A stretch of 17,286 nucleotides of DNA from an uncultured Bacteroidales bacterium (GCA_937891905.1 CALATT010000009.1:1-17286); one strand, 5' to 3'; shown: positions 1 to 7,526, counted from the first letter of the stretch. The notes: generated by a model not told the origin, from the letters alone. Translations and numbers: made by a program.

Positions 1-5
1 CGTTC

Positions 6-28
6 GAAAGCAAAAGTCAATTGCTTTC
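6..28. other. Inverted repeat (8-bp stem, 7-nt loop)
   Basis: GAAAGCAA at 6-13 is the exact reverse complement of TTGCTTTC at 21-28. No T-run follows, so a role as terminator of a gene left of the window is only a guess. A second small hairpin (CAAAG 92-96, CTTTG 101-105) lies closer to the first gene. I saw no clear TAnnTTTG promoter box and no gene in 1-132. Confidence 0.4.
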
Positions 29-107
29 TCCATGCTCTTAACTCGGACTATCGCTTACACTAGCAGTCCTCGTTAATATTAGTACAGAGTACAAAGGACG
101 CTTTGCT

Positions 108-135
108 AATTATTCATTATTAATTATTAATTATG
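108..135 (+). repeat. Heptamer tandem array reaching the start codon
   Basis: Four 7-bp units follow each other without gaps: aattatt, cattatt, aattatt, aattatg. The last three bases of the fourth unit are the ATG of the nucleoside phosphorylase gene. The plus strand of the array has no G apart from that ATG, so the leader should be unstructured. There is no Shine-Dalgarno sequence in front of this start. Confidence 0.75.
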
Positions 136-1008
136 AAAACATTTCCTGCATCGCAGTTGATCATTAATGCGGATGGTTCAATCTTCCATCTGCATATCAA
201 GCCTGAACATTTGGCAGATAAGGTTATCTTGGTTGGTGACCAAGGTAGAGTGGATCTTGTGGCATCCTTCTTTGACGAGGGTTCCATCGAATGCAATATA
301 CAGTCGCGTGAGTTCCATACGATAACAGGGCGATACCAAGGTAAACGCATCTCCTGTATATCCACAGGTATCGGTACGGACAACTGCGACATCGTGATGA
401 ACGAGATAGACGCGTTGGCGAATATTGATTTCGCTACTCGCACGGAGAAAGAGACTCCTCGTGTGCTCGACATCGTGCGCGTAGGTACTTGTGGAGGTAT
501 GCAAGAAGATATTCCTCTTGGTACATTCCTTGTGAGCGAGAAATCTATCGGTTGGGACGGTGTATTGGCTTTCTACGAAGATAGAGATAAGATAGCCGAT
601 GTGGGTTTTGAGAAGGCACTCGTTGATTTTATTGGTTATCCCGCCAAGGCTGCCGTTCCGTATGTGGTGGCAGCGAACCCTGAATTGGTGGAGCGTATCG
701 CCCGCGATGATATGATGCGCGGTTGTACTATCGCAGCGAATGGTTTTTATGGTCCACAAGGACGCGTATTGCGTGTGGGGCTCGCTGTGGAAGATATCAA
801 TGAGAAGATAACTGCTTTTAGATACGAAGGACAACGCATCACCAATTACGAGATGGAGGGTTCATGCATTGCAGGACTCGCACTCCATATGGGTCACCGC
901 GCGATGACGGTATGTTGCGTGATAGCACAACGCAAGATTGAAGCCGCTAATACCGACTATAAACCGCGTATCAAAGAATTGGTGAAAACAGTATTGGAGA
1001 GAATCTAA
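133..1008 (+). CDS. Nucleoside phosphorylase, uridine phosphorylase-like
   Basis: This 291-residue cytosolic enzyme belongs to the PNP/UDP family (purine nucleoside and uridine phosphorylases), which cleaves nucleosides with phosphate to a free base and (deoxy)ribose 1-phosphate for salvage. Motifs seen: VGDQGRV at 34-40 (N-terminal phosphate-loop region), VGTCGG at 117-122 (family Gly-rich loop), GFYGPQGR at 204-211, and NYEMEGS at 238-244, where E-M-E is the nucleoside-binding motif. The length suits the Bacteroidetes uridine-phosphorylase-like subgroup, which is somewhat longer than the E. coli enzyme. Base specificity cannot be read from sequence alone. The ATG at 133 gives the conserved N-terminus and is embedded in a heptamer array. 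The dipeptidyl peptidase gene follows after 48 bp on the same strand. Confidence 0.88.
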   Translation: MKTFPASQLIINADGSIFHLHIKPEHLADKVILVGDQGRVDLVASFFDEGSIECNIQSREFHTITGRYQGKRISCISTGIGTDNCDIVMNEIDALANIDFATRTEKETPRVLDIVRVGTCGGMQEDIPLGTFLVSEKSIGWDGVLAFYEDRDKIADVGFEKALVDFIGYPAKAAVPYVVAANPELVERIARDDMMRGCTIAANGFYGPQGRVLRVGLAVEDINEKITAFRYEGQRITNYEMEGSCIAGLALHMGHRAMTVCCVIAQRKIEAANTDYKPRIKELVKTVLERI

Positions 1009-1010
1009 TT

Positions 1011-1044
1011 GATGTACGATGTACGATTTACGATTTACGATTTA
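1011..1044 (+). repeat. Heptamer tandem array between the phosphorylase and peptidase genes
   Basis: Units are gatgtac (1011-1017), gatgtac (1018-1024), gatttac (1025-1031), gatttac (1032-1038) and a final partial gattta (1039-1044). The array fills most of the 48-bp gap and ends 12 bases before the next start codon. A weak AAGGA lies just ahead of that start at 1052-1056. Confidence 0.8.
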
Positions 1045-1056
1045 TTATAAAAAGGA

Positions 1057-3093
1057 ATGAAAAAACAAACTATTTTAATAGCGCTTGTGGGCGCAATGAT
1101 GGCAGGATTAGTGGCTTGTACTCCTCAGCAGGAGAAAAAACAGACACCTGCAACGAATGAATTTAATTATATGGTAGAGAACTTTGCTGATTTAGGCATT
1201 TTGCGTTATCGCGTGCCAGATTTTGAAAACTTAACAACGCAACAAAAAGCGCTCGTTTATTACTTGAACGAGGCGGCTTTGTGGGGACGAGATATCCTTT
1301 GCGACCAAAACTGTCGCTATAACTTGCGTATCCGCCGCGCTTGTGAGAGTATCTATCTCAATTATACAGGCGATAAGACCACCGAGGAATGGAAAGCATT
1401 CGAACTATACCTCAAGCGTATATGGTTTGCCAATGGTATTCACCACCATTATTCAGAAGATAAGATTCTACCTACTTGTTCGCGTGCGTGGTTTGAAGAG
1501 GCTTGCGCTCATTGCGGTGTGCAGTTAGATGACGAAGTGATGGCTGTTATCTTTGATCCTACCGTGATGGCGAAGAAAGTGAACTCAGTTACAGGTCAAG
1601 ACCTCTGCCTCACTTCAGCATGCAACTACTACGAGAATGTGACACAAGCAGAGGCTGAAGCATGGTATGCAGCGCACAAAGATAACTCACCCGAACCTAA
1701 ATGGATTGGACTCAACTCTAAGTTGACGAAGAATGAGCAAGGTGAGGTGATTGAGCGCGTTTTCAAATCCACAGAAGATGGTCTTTACCGCGAGGCATTA
1801 GTGCATGTGGTGGAGAACCTTGAGAAAGCACTTGTTTATGCAGAGAACGATAAGCAACGCGAAGTGATTTCTAAACTGATTGAATTTAATAAGACAGGTG
1901 ACCTTACTACTTTCAACCAATATGCTATCGCGTGGGTACAGGACTTAGATAGCCGTGTAGATTTCGTGAATGGATTTACCGAAGTGTATGGCGACCCATT
2001 AGGTGTTACGGGTGCATGGGAGTCATTGGTGAATTTCAAAGATGAGGCAGCTACACGCCGTGCGCAGACACTTTCTGATAACGCGCAGTGGTTCGAAGAC
2101 AACTCACCTATCGCGCCGCAATACAAGAAAGCAGAGTGCAAAGGTGTATCTGCCAAGGTGATCACCGCTGCTATCCTTGCAGGTGATTGTTATCCCGCCA
2201 CTCCTATTGGAATCAACTTGCCTAACGCCAATTGGATTCGTAAGAACTACGGTTCTAAATCGGTTACTATTGCCAACCTCACCGAGGCATATAACCAAGC
2301 ATCTTTAGGTAATGGATTCAATGAAGAGTTTATCTTGGAGGAGGCAGACCGCGAGATAGCACGCCAATATGGAGCATACATGTCCGATATACATGTGGAC
2401 CTTCACGAGTGTTTAGGTCACGGTTCGGGTCAGATGTTACCTGGTGTGGATAAGAACGCACTCAAGGAGCACGGTTCTACTATCGAGGAATGTCGTGCTG
2501 ACCTCTTCTCTATCTATTACATGGCTGACCCTAAGTTGGTGGAGTTGGGTATTGTACCTGACGCTGAGGCTTATAAAGCGCAGTATTATCATCAGTTACT
2601 CAATGGTGCGCTGACGCAGTTGGTGCGTATTGAGCCAGGTAAGCAAATCGAAGAAGCACATATGCGTAACCGCGCTATCAACGCCCGTTGGGTCTTGGCG
2701 CACTGCAACCCAGCGCAACCAGAGGCAGAGATTATTGAGCAGGATGGTAAGCATTACTTGCGTATCAATGATTACGAAGGTGTGCGCGCACTCTTTGGAC
2801 AACTATTAGCTATCACACAGGATATCGTTTCTACAGGTAACTACGAGGCGGCTTGCCAATTAGTGGAAGAGTATGGAGTGGCAGTTGATAGCACATTGCA
2901 CCAAGAGTTATTGGCTCGTTACCAACCACTCAACATCCCGCCATACAAGGGATTTGTAAATCCTATCTACACCGCACATTTCGATGCAGAAGGCGAGATA
3001 ACAGATGTCACACTTGACTACACCGAGGGATACACCGAGCAGCACTTACGCTACTCACGCGACTATAGTCCACTGCCCGATGTGAATAAGTAA
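1057..3093 (+). CDS. Dipeptidyl peptidase III (M49 family), predicted lipoprotein
   Basis: A zinc metallopeptidase of 678 residues, the usual length for bacterial DPP III, which removes dipeptides from peptide N-termini. The M49 signature HECLGH is at 450-455 (zinc ligands H450 and H455, catalytic E451), followed by EECRAD at 477-482, whose second Glu (E478) should be the third zinc ligand. The N-terminus is a lipoprotein signal: MKK, a hydrophobic stretch, and lipobox LVAC with Cys21, followed by a polar linker. It is therefore probably anchored to an envelope membrane and acts on peptides there, whereas eukaryotic DPP III is cytosolic. The stop codon overlaps the next ATG (TAATG), which suggests translational coupling to the AroA-glycosyltransferase gene although the functions are not obviously linked. 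Confidence 0.92.
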   Translation: MKKQTILIALVGAMMAGLVACTPQQEKKQTPATNEFNYMVENFADLGILRYRVPDFENLTTQQKALVYYLNEAALWGRDILCDQNCRYNLRIRRACESIYLNYTGDKTTEEWKAFELYLKRIWFANGIHHHYSEDKILPTCSRAWFEEACAHCGVQLDDEVMAVIFDPTVMAKKVNSVTGQDLCLTSACNYYENVTQAEAEAWYAAHKDNSPEPKWIGLNSKLTKNEQGEVIERVFKSTEDGLYREALVHVVENLEKALVYAENDKQREVISKLIEFNKTGDLTTFNQYAIAWVQDLDSRVDFVNGFTEVYGDPLGVTGAWESLVNFKDEAATRRAQTLSDNAQWFEDNSPIAPQYKKAECKGVSAKVITAAILAGDCYPATPIGINLPNANWIRKNYGSKSVTIANLTEAYNQASLGNGFNEEFILEEADREIARQYGAYMSDIHVDLHECLGHGSGQMLPGVDKNALKEHGSTIEECRADLFSIYYMADPKLVELGIVPDAEAYKAQYYHQLLNGALTQLVRIEPGKQIEEAHMRNRAINARWVLAHCNPAQPEAEIIEQDGKHYLRINDYEGVRALFGQLLAITQDIVSTGNYEAACQLVEEYGVAVDSTLHQELLARYQPLNIPPYKGFVNPIYTAHFDAEGEITDVTLDYTEGYTEQHLRYSRDYSPLPDVNK

Positions 3094-4808
3094 TGGTACA
3101 TCTTTCCCTGCCTATATCCAAATCAATAGCCAATCGATTATTGTTATTGCAGGCTATACACGGAGACGAGCTTATGCCCGTCTCCGCTGCTATGCCAGAT
3201 GATGTACGCCTCATCCATCATTGTATTACACAACTGCGTGCGCATCAAAGCGGTACACCACTCACGCTCTATCTGCATAACTGCGGGACTGCTTTGCGCT
3301 TTTTGAAAGTACATTTGGAGCAATGTTATCAGGGCGAACCCATCGTGCTCGATGGCGATGAACGACTTATAGAGCGGGATGGTCAACCCACTACGCAGAC
3401 CACTTCTGCGTGGATCATGCACGGCAAGGATATACCTCAGGAGGAAGATGAGTCTCCTTATATCACGATGACTCGTCGTGTGACAGTTGCCTATCCGCAT
3501 GTTGCTATAGAGCGAGACTGGAGTGCGGCTGCTTTCTGGTATGAATATATAGCTATTCACGGGGGAGAAGTGTTATTAGAAGGACTAACGGAGGATAGTT
3601 GGCAAGGTGACCGCAAGGTGGCTGCTATCTTTGCGCAGTATATGGGTGTGCACACTACCTATACGCCACAAGGAGTTATCTTGCGTGCAACGGACGACCA
3701 AAGACCAACATGTATTACTATCGATTTTAGTGCTACACCTGACTTGTACCCTGCTATCGCGCTCACTTGTGAACGGTTGGGTATTATATTACATGCCGAG
3801 GGAACAGAGCGTTTGCGGCATAAGGAATGTGACCGCTTGGAAGCAGTATGTTTGCATGAGGTGCGTAATGACCATCGTATGGCAATGGCACTCATGGCAG
3901 CTGATTATCCCGTTAACGAAGCAGAACAGCAGTGCGTGAGTAAGAGTTATCCGCATTTCGTGGAACAGTTAGCCAAGTTACAGACTCCCCCTGTGGAGCC
4001 AACTATCGCACATATAACACCCATCCGTGGAGTCAATGATGATAACAAGGGTAAGAAACATGCGCTCTCTCAACTGATACACGCCACGCAAGCAGACTTT
4101 ATCTGGATGCACGATGATGATGTGTGTTGGCCAAGCGCTGCACAAGACGAAGAGCAAACGCATGATTGGGATGCATGGGGAGACTTGGTGGTTCTACCCC
4201 TAACGATGGAGAGTGAAAAGGCGCATCCTAACCTATTAGAACAATTACAGATAGTTGAGTACGCTGCTATCCAGCAACTCACTATCGAAGCTGCTCAGCG
4301 TGGCAAAGCGGTGATGTGTTCGGGGGCTAACCTTATCGTGAGACGCGAGGCATGGTTAGCATGCGAGGGTGACTTACACCCAGAGATACCCAGCGGAGAT
4401 GATATGTTTCTATTAGAATCTGTCAAGCGCAAAGGGATGCGAGTGACGGTGATAGATGAACCTGATTATACTGCAGTGGTGCGCCCTATTCCTACATGGG
4501 GAGCATTCGTTAAGCAACGCATGCGTTGGGCTGGGAAAGCGCCCGTTTATACGGATAGAGATATTATCCGCTGCGGTGCATGGGTGGCTGCGATGAATAT
4601 ACTGCAACTGTTCTGCCCGCTTATTCTTCTTATAAAATTTCCCATTGAGTATGGTTTGATACGAAAAAGAATAACCCCTCCTAACAGGGAGGGGTGTGGA
4701 GTGAAATTATTCTTTGTGGCACTCCTATTAGAGATTATCTATCCCTTCTATATGCTTGCGTGTCTTATAGGGGGAGTTATCAAAAAAAAATCTTCAACTA
4801 CTTGGTAA
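3093..4808 (+). CDS. Fusion: compact EPSP synthase (AroA) domain + partial GT2 membrane glycosyltransferase
   Basis: One uninterrupted 571-residue frame. Residues 1-298 are EPSP-synthase-like: SKSIANR 9-15, NCGTALR 63-69, GDERLIER 88-95, a TTQTTSAWIM stretch at 100-109 that aligns with SSQ..SALLM, SPY 121-123, the Bacteroidetes-type DWSAAAFWY 142-150, QGD 171-173, PD 216-217, KECDR 244-248, DHRMAM 260-265 and SKSYPHF 283-289. About 300 residues replace the usual 410-430; the missing parts lie between these motifs and at the N-terminus. Residues ~300-571 match GT2 glycosyltransferases: GKKHAL 319-324, DDD 341-343, GANL 411-414, SGDD 434-437, QRMRW 475-479 and two membrane segments (~498-517, ~537-563), but the first nucleotide-binding Rossmann part is absent. 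AroA condenses shikimate 3-phosphate with PEP; GT2 enzymes transfer sugars at the inner membrane. Whether either half is active is unknown. The ATG overlaps the preceding stop. An A9 run lies at 4792-4800. Confidence 0.8.
   Translation: MVHLSLPISKSIANRLLLLQAIHGDELMPVSAAMPDDVRLIHHCITQLRAHQSGTPLTLYLHNCGTALRFLKVHLEQCYQGEPIVLDGDERLIERDGQPTTQTTSAWIMHGKDIPQEEDESPYITMTRRVTVAYPHVAIERDWSAAAFWYEYIAIHGGEVLLEGLTEDSWQGDRKVAAIFAQYMGVHTTYTPQGVILRATDDQRPTCITIDFSATPDLYPAIALTCERLGIILHAEGTERLRHKECDRLEAVCLHEVRNDHRMAMALMAADYPVNEAEQQCVSKSYPHFVEQLAKLQTPPVEPTIAHITPIRGVNDDNKGKKHALSQLIHATQADFIWMHDDDVCWPSAAQDEEQTHDWDAWGDLVVLPLTMESEKAHPNLLEQLQIVEYAAIQQLTIEAAQRGKAVMCSGANLIVRREAWLACEGDLHPEIPSGDDMFLLESVKRKGMRVTVIDEPDYTAVVRPIPTWGAFVKQRMRWAGKAPVYTDRDIIRCGAWVAAMNILQLFCPLILLIKFPIEYGLIRKRITPPNREGCGVKLFFVALLLEIIYPFYMLACLIGGVIKKKSSTTW
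4674..4695 (+). repeat. Perfect palindrome inside the fusion gene (REP-like insertion?)
   Basis: ACCCCTCC at 4674-4681 is the exact reverse complement of GGAGGGGT at 4688-4695, with the 6-nt loop TAACAG. It is read in frame as part of TPPNREGCGV (residues 528-537), in the loop between the two C-terminal membrane segments of the glycosyltransferase half. Its composition differs from its surroundings. It looks like a small palindromic element that entered a permissive loop, but no second copy was found in this window. Confidence 0.55.
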
Positions 4809-5588
4809 TCATCCCAAAACGACATCCAAAACCATCATCAATGTAAACCCGATGGCAAAGCCAATCGTGTTGGTATTACTATGCGCTCCTTGCGATGCCT
4901 CGGGAATCAATTCTTCAATCACTACATACATCATCGCCCCTGCAGCGAAGGCTAATAGGTAGGGCAAGAAAGGAGTGAGCCATGCGGCAAGAAGGAGAAC
5001 TAATAGTCCACCAATGGGTTCTACCACACCACTCAAACTACCTATTAAGAAGGATTTCCATTTGCTATTTCCTGCTGCGCGCATAGGCATGGCCACGATA
5101 GCACCCTCGGGGATGTTTTGTATCGCAATACCCAGCGAGACGGCAATAGAGGATGCTAAGGTGAGACCCGTTACACCTTGTTCAGCACCGCCCAAGACAA
5201 CACCCACTGCCATTCCTTCGGGCAAGTTATGAATGGTGACGGCCAGCACTAACATCAGTGTGCGTGATAAAGGTCGCCGCGGACCTTCGGGTTCTTGCAT
5301 GCCGATATGTAAGTGAGGAGTAATGCTATCCAATACTAATAGAAAACCCATTCCTAATAAGAAACCCACTACGGCAGGCACTACCGACCATATGCCACGA
5401 TGACTCAAACTATCCATTGCAGGGATGAGCAGTGACCATACAGACGCGGCTATCATCACGCCTGAGGCAAAACCCAATAGCAGTTTCTGCAAGCGAGCAG
5501 AAATACTATCTTTGATGAAAAAGACGAAAGCAGAACCAACTATCGTTCCTACTAACGGTAGGAGTAGTCCTATGGCAAGAGTTATCAT
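4809..5588 (-). CDS. ZIP family metal (zinc) transporter
   Basis: This 259-residue inner-membrane protein has about eight hydrophobic segments and the ZIP metal-site motifs: HNLPEG at 120-125 in segment 4, QNIPEG at 157-162 in segment 5, VEP at 189-191, and EELIPE at 225-230. These fit the GufA/ZupT-type ZIP subfamily, which carries Zn2+ and related divalent metals into the cytosol. The cytosolic loop between segments 3 and 4 (residues ~91-109) is short and has two His. The gene lies 98 bp downstream of rnfA on the same strand and may be read through from the rnf operon or from its own promoter, which I could not identify. Its stop codon directly abuts the stop of the convergent fusion gene, leaving no room for a terminator. 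Confidence 0.88.
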   Translation of the reverse strand: MITLAIGLLLPLVGTIVGSAFVFFIKDSISARLQKLLLGFASGVMIAASVWSLLIPAMDSLSHRGIWSVVPAVVGFLLGMGFLLVLDSITPHLHIGMQEPEGPRRPLSRTLMLVLAVTIHNLPEGMAVGVVLGGAEQGVTGLTLASSIAVSLGIAIQNIPEGAIVAMPMRAAGNSKWKSFLIGSLSGVVEPIGGLLVLLLAAWLTPFLPYLLAFAAGAMMYVVIEELIPEASQGAHSNTNTIGFAIGFTLMMVLDVVLG

Positions 5589-5615
5589 AAGTAATCGTTA
5601 TGTGAGGGTTACAAC

Positions 5616-5672
5616 ATGCGCGCGTACATAAGGCACGCGCGCATATTTATAAGGAATATAGCGCGTAAGCGC
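5616..5672 (-). terminator. Two stem-loops between rnfA and zip (possible rnf 3' end)
   Basis: ATGCGCGCGT (5616-5625) pairs perfectly with ACGCGCGCAT (5635-5644) over a 9-nt loop. A smaller hairpin, GCGC-GTAA-GCGC, lies at 5661-5672. Read on the minus strand they follow rnfA directly. Neither is followed by a strong U-run in that direction (the T5 run flanks the small hairpin on the plus strand), so they may stabilise the 3' end of the rnf transcript or attenuate zip rather than terminate efficiently. Confidence 0.45.
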
Positions 5673-5686
5673 CGTTTTTAATGTGT

Positions 5687-6292
5687 TTAAACTACACCGC
5701 TAAAGCCCATGAAGGCCATCGCCAATAGACCTGCAGTTAACAGTGCGATAGGAGTACCTTGCATTGCTTTAGGTACTTTATTCAATGCTAATTGCTCACG
5801 CAAACCAGCGAAGAGAACAAGTGCAACGGCAAAACCAATAGCAGTGGCGAAGGCGAAAATAGTACCGCTGAGCAAACCTGGTTCTACAGCAGCACCTTCT
5901 ACTGCAGGCAGTTTGTATGTGCCATTTGCTACCAAAATAGCCACACCGAGGATACAGCAGTTGGTAGTGATCAATGGCAAGAATACACCTAATGCTTGGT
6001 ATAATGCAGGACTCACCTTCTTGAGCATGATCTCAATCATCTGAACCAATGCGGCAATAATGAGGATGAAGAGAATAGTCTGAAGGAACTCTAATTCGCA
6101 TACAACTAATAACTTCTGTAGCAAATAGGTAACTACTGTGGCCAATGTGAGTACGAAAGTAACAGCAGCGCCCATACCCATCGCAGTGTTAATCTTCTTA
6201 CTAACACCCAAGAATGGACAGATACCTAAGAACTGACTCAATACAATATTATTAACAAATATTGCTGAAATAAATATAAGAAAATATACCAT
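5687..6292 (-). CDS. rnfA: Rnf complex membrane subunit RnfA
   Basis: An integral inner-membrane subunit of the Rnf complex, which couples electron transfer between reduced ferredoxin and NAD to Na+ or H+ movement. The 201 residues form about six membrane helices. The N-terminus carries LSQFLGICPFLGVS with C25, and TNCCILG at 110-116 provides C112/C113. In Rnf/Nqr structures such half-membrane cysteines of RnfA and RnfE together hold a [2Fe-2S] cluster in the membrane centre. The gene ends the rnf operon, 33 bp after rnfE. The start region is A/T-rich without a clear Shine-Dalgarno sequence. Confidence 0.95.
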   Translation of the reverse strand: MVYFLIFISAIFVNNIVLSQFLGICPFLGVSKKINTAMGMGAAVTFVLTLATVVTYLLQKLLVVCELEFLQTILFILIIAALVQMIEIMLKKVSPALYQALGVFLPLITTNCCILGVAILVANGTYKLPAVEGAAVEPGLLSGTIFAFATAIGFAVALVLFAGLREQLALNKVPKAMQGTPIALLTAGLLAMAFMGFSGVV

Positions 6293-6325
6293 AAGTATTT
6301 GCTTTTTAGTCGTTTAGTATGTTCG

Positions 6326-6913
6326 TTATTTCTTTTGCAGTTTATTCATGATCACCATCAAGTATGCAAGGCAGATAAATGCGCCAGGAGCCAATACGAA
6401 GATTAGCATTGCATATTGTTCTCCAAAGATGGGCAAACCGAATACGCCGCCTGTACCTAATAACTCGCGTACTGCACCTAATAAGGTAAGTGCTAATGTA
6501 AAACCAAGACCCATACCCATTCCATCCAATGCAGATAAGCCTACGCTATTTTTAGCTGCAAACGCTTCGGCGCGACCAAGAACAATACAGTTTACTACGA
6601 TGAGCGGAATGAATAGGCCGAGCACTTCGTATATACCTGGTAAGTATGCTTGCATCACGAGTTGTACAACCGTCACGAAAGTAGCGATGACAACGATGAA
6701 GGCTGGAATACGCACTTTATCTGGAATGAGGTTTTTTAACAGGGAGATAACCATGTTCGAGCATATGAGTACGAATGTGGTTGCCAATCCCATCGCCATA
6801 CCATTGATAGCGCTTGTAGTGGTCGCAAGGGTAGGGCACATTCCCAAAACCAATACGAAAATAGGGTTCTCTTTGAGAATGCCATTTACTAATGTCTTGA
6901 ATGTATTATTCAT
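6326..6913 (-). CDS. rnfE: Rnf complex membrane subunit RnfE
   Basis: A 195-residue inner-membrane protein homologous to RnfA but inserted in the opposite orientation in known complexes. It has the typical ENPIFVLVLGMCP (C26) and VNCIVLGRAEAFA (C109), the counterpart cysteines for the shared [2Fe-2S] cluster. Its ATG overlaps the end of rnfG by 8 bp and is preceded by GGAGG with a 6-nt spacer, so translation is probably coupled. The spacing to rnfA (33 bp) and gene order match the Bacteroidetes rnfBCDGEA operon. Confidence 0.95.
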   Translation of the reverse strand: MNNTFKTLVNGILKENPIFVLVLGMCPTLATTTSAINGMAMGLATTFVLICSNMVISLLKNLIPDKVRIPAFIVVIATFVTVVQLVMQAYLPGIYEVLGLFIPLIVVNCIVLGRAEAFAAKNSVGLSALDGMGMGLGFTLALTLLGAVRELLGTGGVFGLPIFGEQYAMLIFVLAPGAFICLAYLMVIMNKLQKK

Positions 6914-7526
6914 TTGTTACCTCCATTTCTTTTTCTTCATTGGATTGTTGTGTGGCGCCAGAAATAGCTTGCACTTCACCATCAGTGAATGCTTCATAGG
7001 CTTTATTGATAGCATTGAGGAAAGCGCGACTACTGATTGTTGCAGCAGTAATCGCGTCAATATCGCCGCCATCTTTGCTTACTTGGAATGCACCATTAGC
7101 CTTTTTACCAAGGATGCTCTGGTTGCCTTTATCAGTCTTGAACCAAGCGCCCATCTTGTCTCCCAAACCTGGAGTCTCTTGGTGCTCTAATACTTGGTAG
7201 TTAATCACCTTGCTATCTGCATCAAAACCAACCATAATCTTAACAGGACCACCAAAACCATTTTCTGTTGTTTCTACGGCAGTGCCTACCCATTGATTAT
7301 CGATATAACCTTTGTAAACAGTCATACCTTTGATAATCTCTGCGTCAGCGATAGTACAACCTTCTGGCAATACTTGTAGAATAGCGGCTTGCAGTTTTTG
7401 CTCTTTCTGTATCTCGATAGTCTCTTTGGTTAAGCCATAGATACCCGCGAGGACACCTCCGGCTACTAAACAGATGGTAACCAAACTGAGAACCATGTTT
7501 TTGAATGAACTTTCTAATTTTTCCAT
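6906..7526 (-). CDS. rnfG: Rnf complex FMN-carrying subunit RnfG
   Basis: This 206-residue subunit has a membrane anchor at ~10-32 and a periplasmic FMN-binding domain. The flavin is attached covalently to Thr by ApbE; the expected site is T163 in DAITAATISSRAF (157-169), where an Ala stands in the position that is Gly in the classic S/T-G-A-T motif. A second SGAT sequence ends at T191-T192 near the C-terminus, in a short polar tail. The central LEHQETPGLGDK (113-124) is typical of RnfG/NqrC. The start is preceded by AGGAGG with a 7-nt spacer that overlaps the rnfD stop. The 3' end overlaps rnfE by 8 bp. Confidence 0.93.
   Translation of the reverse strand: MEKLESSFKNMVLSLVTICLVAGGVLAGIYGLTKETIEIQKEQKLQAAILQVLPEGCTIADAEIIKGMTVYKGYIDNQWVGTAVETTENGFGGPVKIMVGFDADSKVINYQVLEHQETPGLGDKMGAWFKTDKGNQSILGKKANGAFQVSKDGGDIDAITAATISSRAFLNAINKAYEAFTDGEVQAISGATQQSNEEKEMEVTNE
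6920..6924 (-). promoter_or_regulatory. Strong Shine-Dalgarno of rnfE, inside rnfG
   Basis: GGAGG on the minus strand lies 6 nt before the rnfE ATG, within the last codons of rnfG. Most starts in this window have no such motif. Confidence 0.65.

Noticed and set aside
108..135. Tandem repeats as a CRISPR array
   Set aside because: Units of 7 bp without spacers are far too short; no cas genes are present in the window.
178..834. 218-residue open frame antisense to the nucleoside phosphorylase
   Set aside because: The plus-strand frame has clear family motifs; this frame has none and is a shadow of its codon pattern.
6348..7190. 280-residue plus-strand frame across rnfE and rnfG
   Set aside because: It is antisense to two overlapping, well-supported genes and has low-complexity Pro/Ile/Thr-rich composition.
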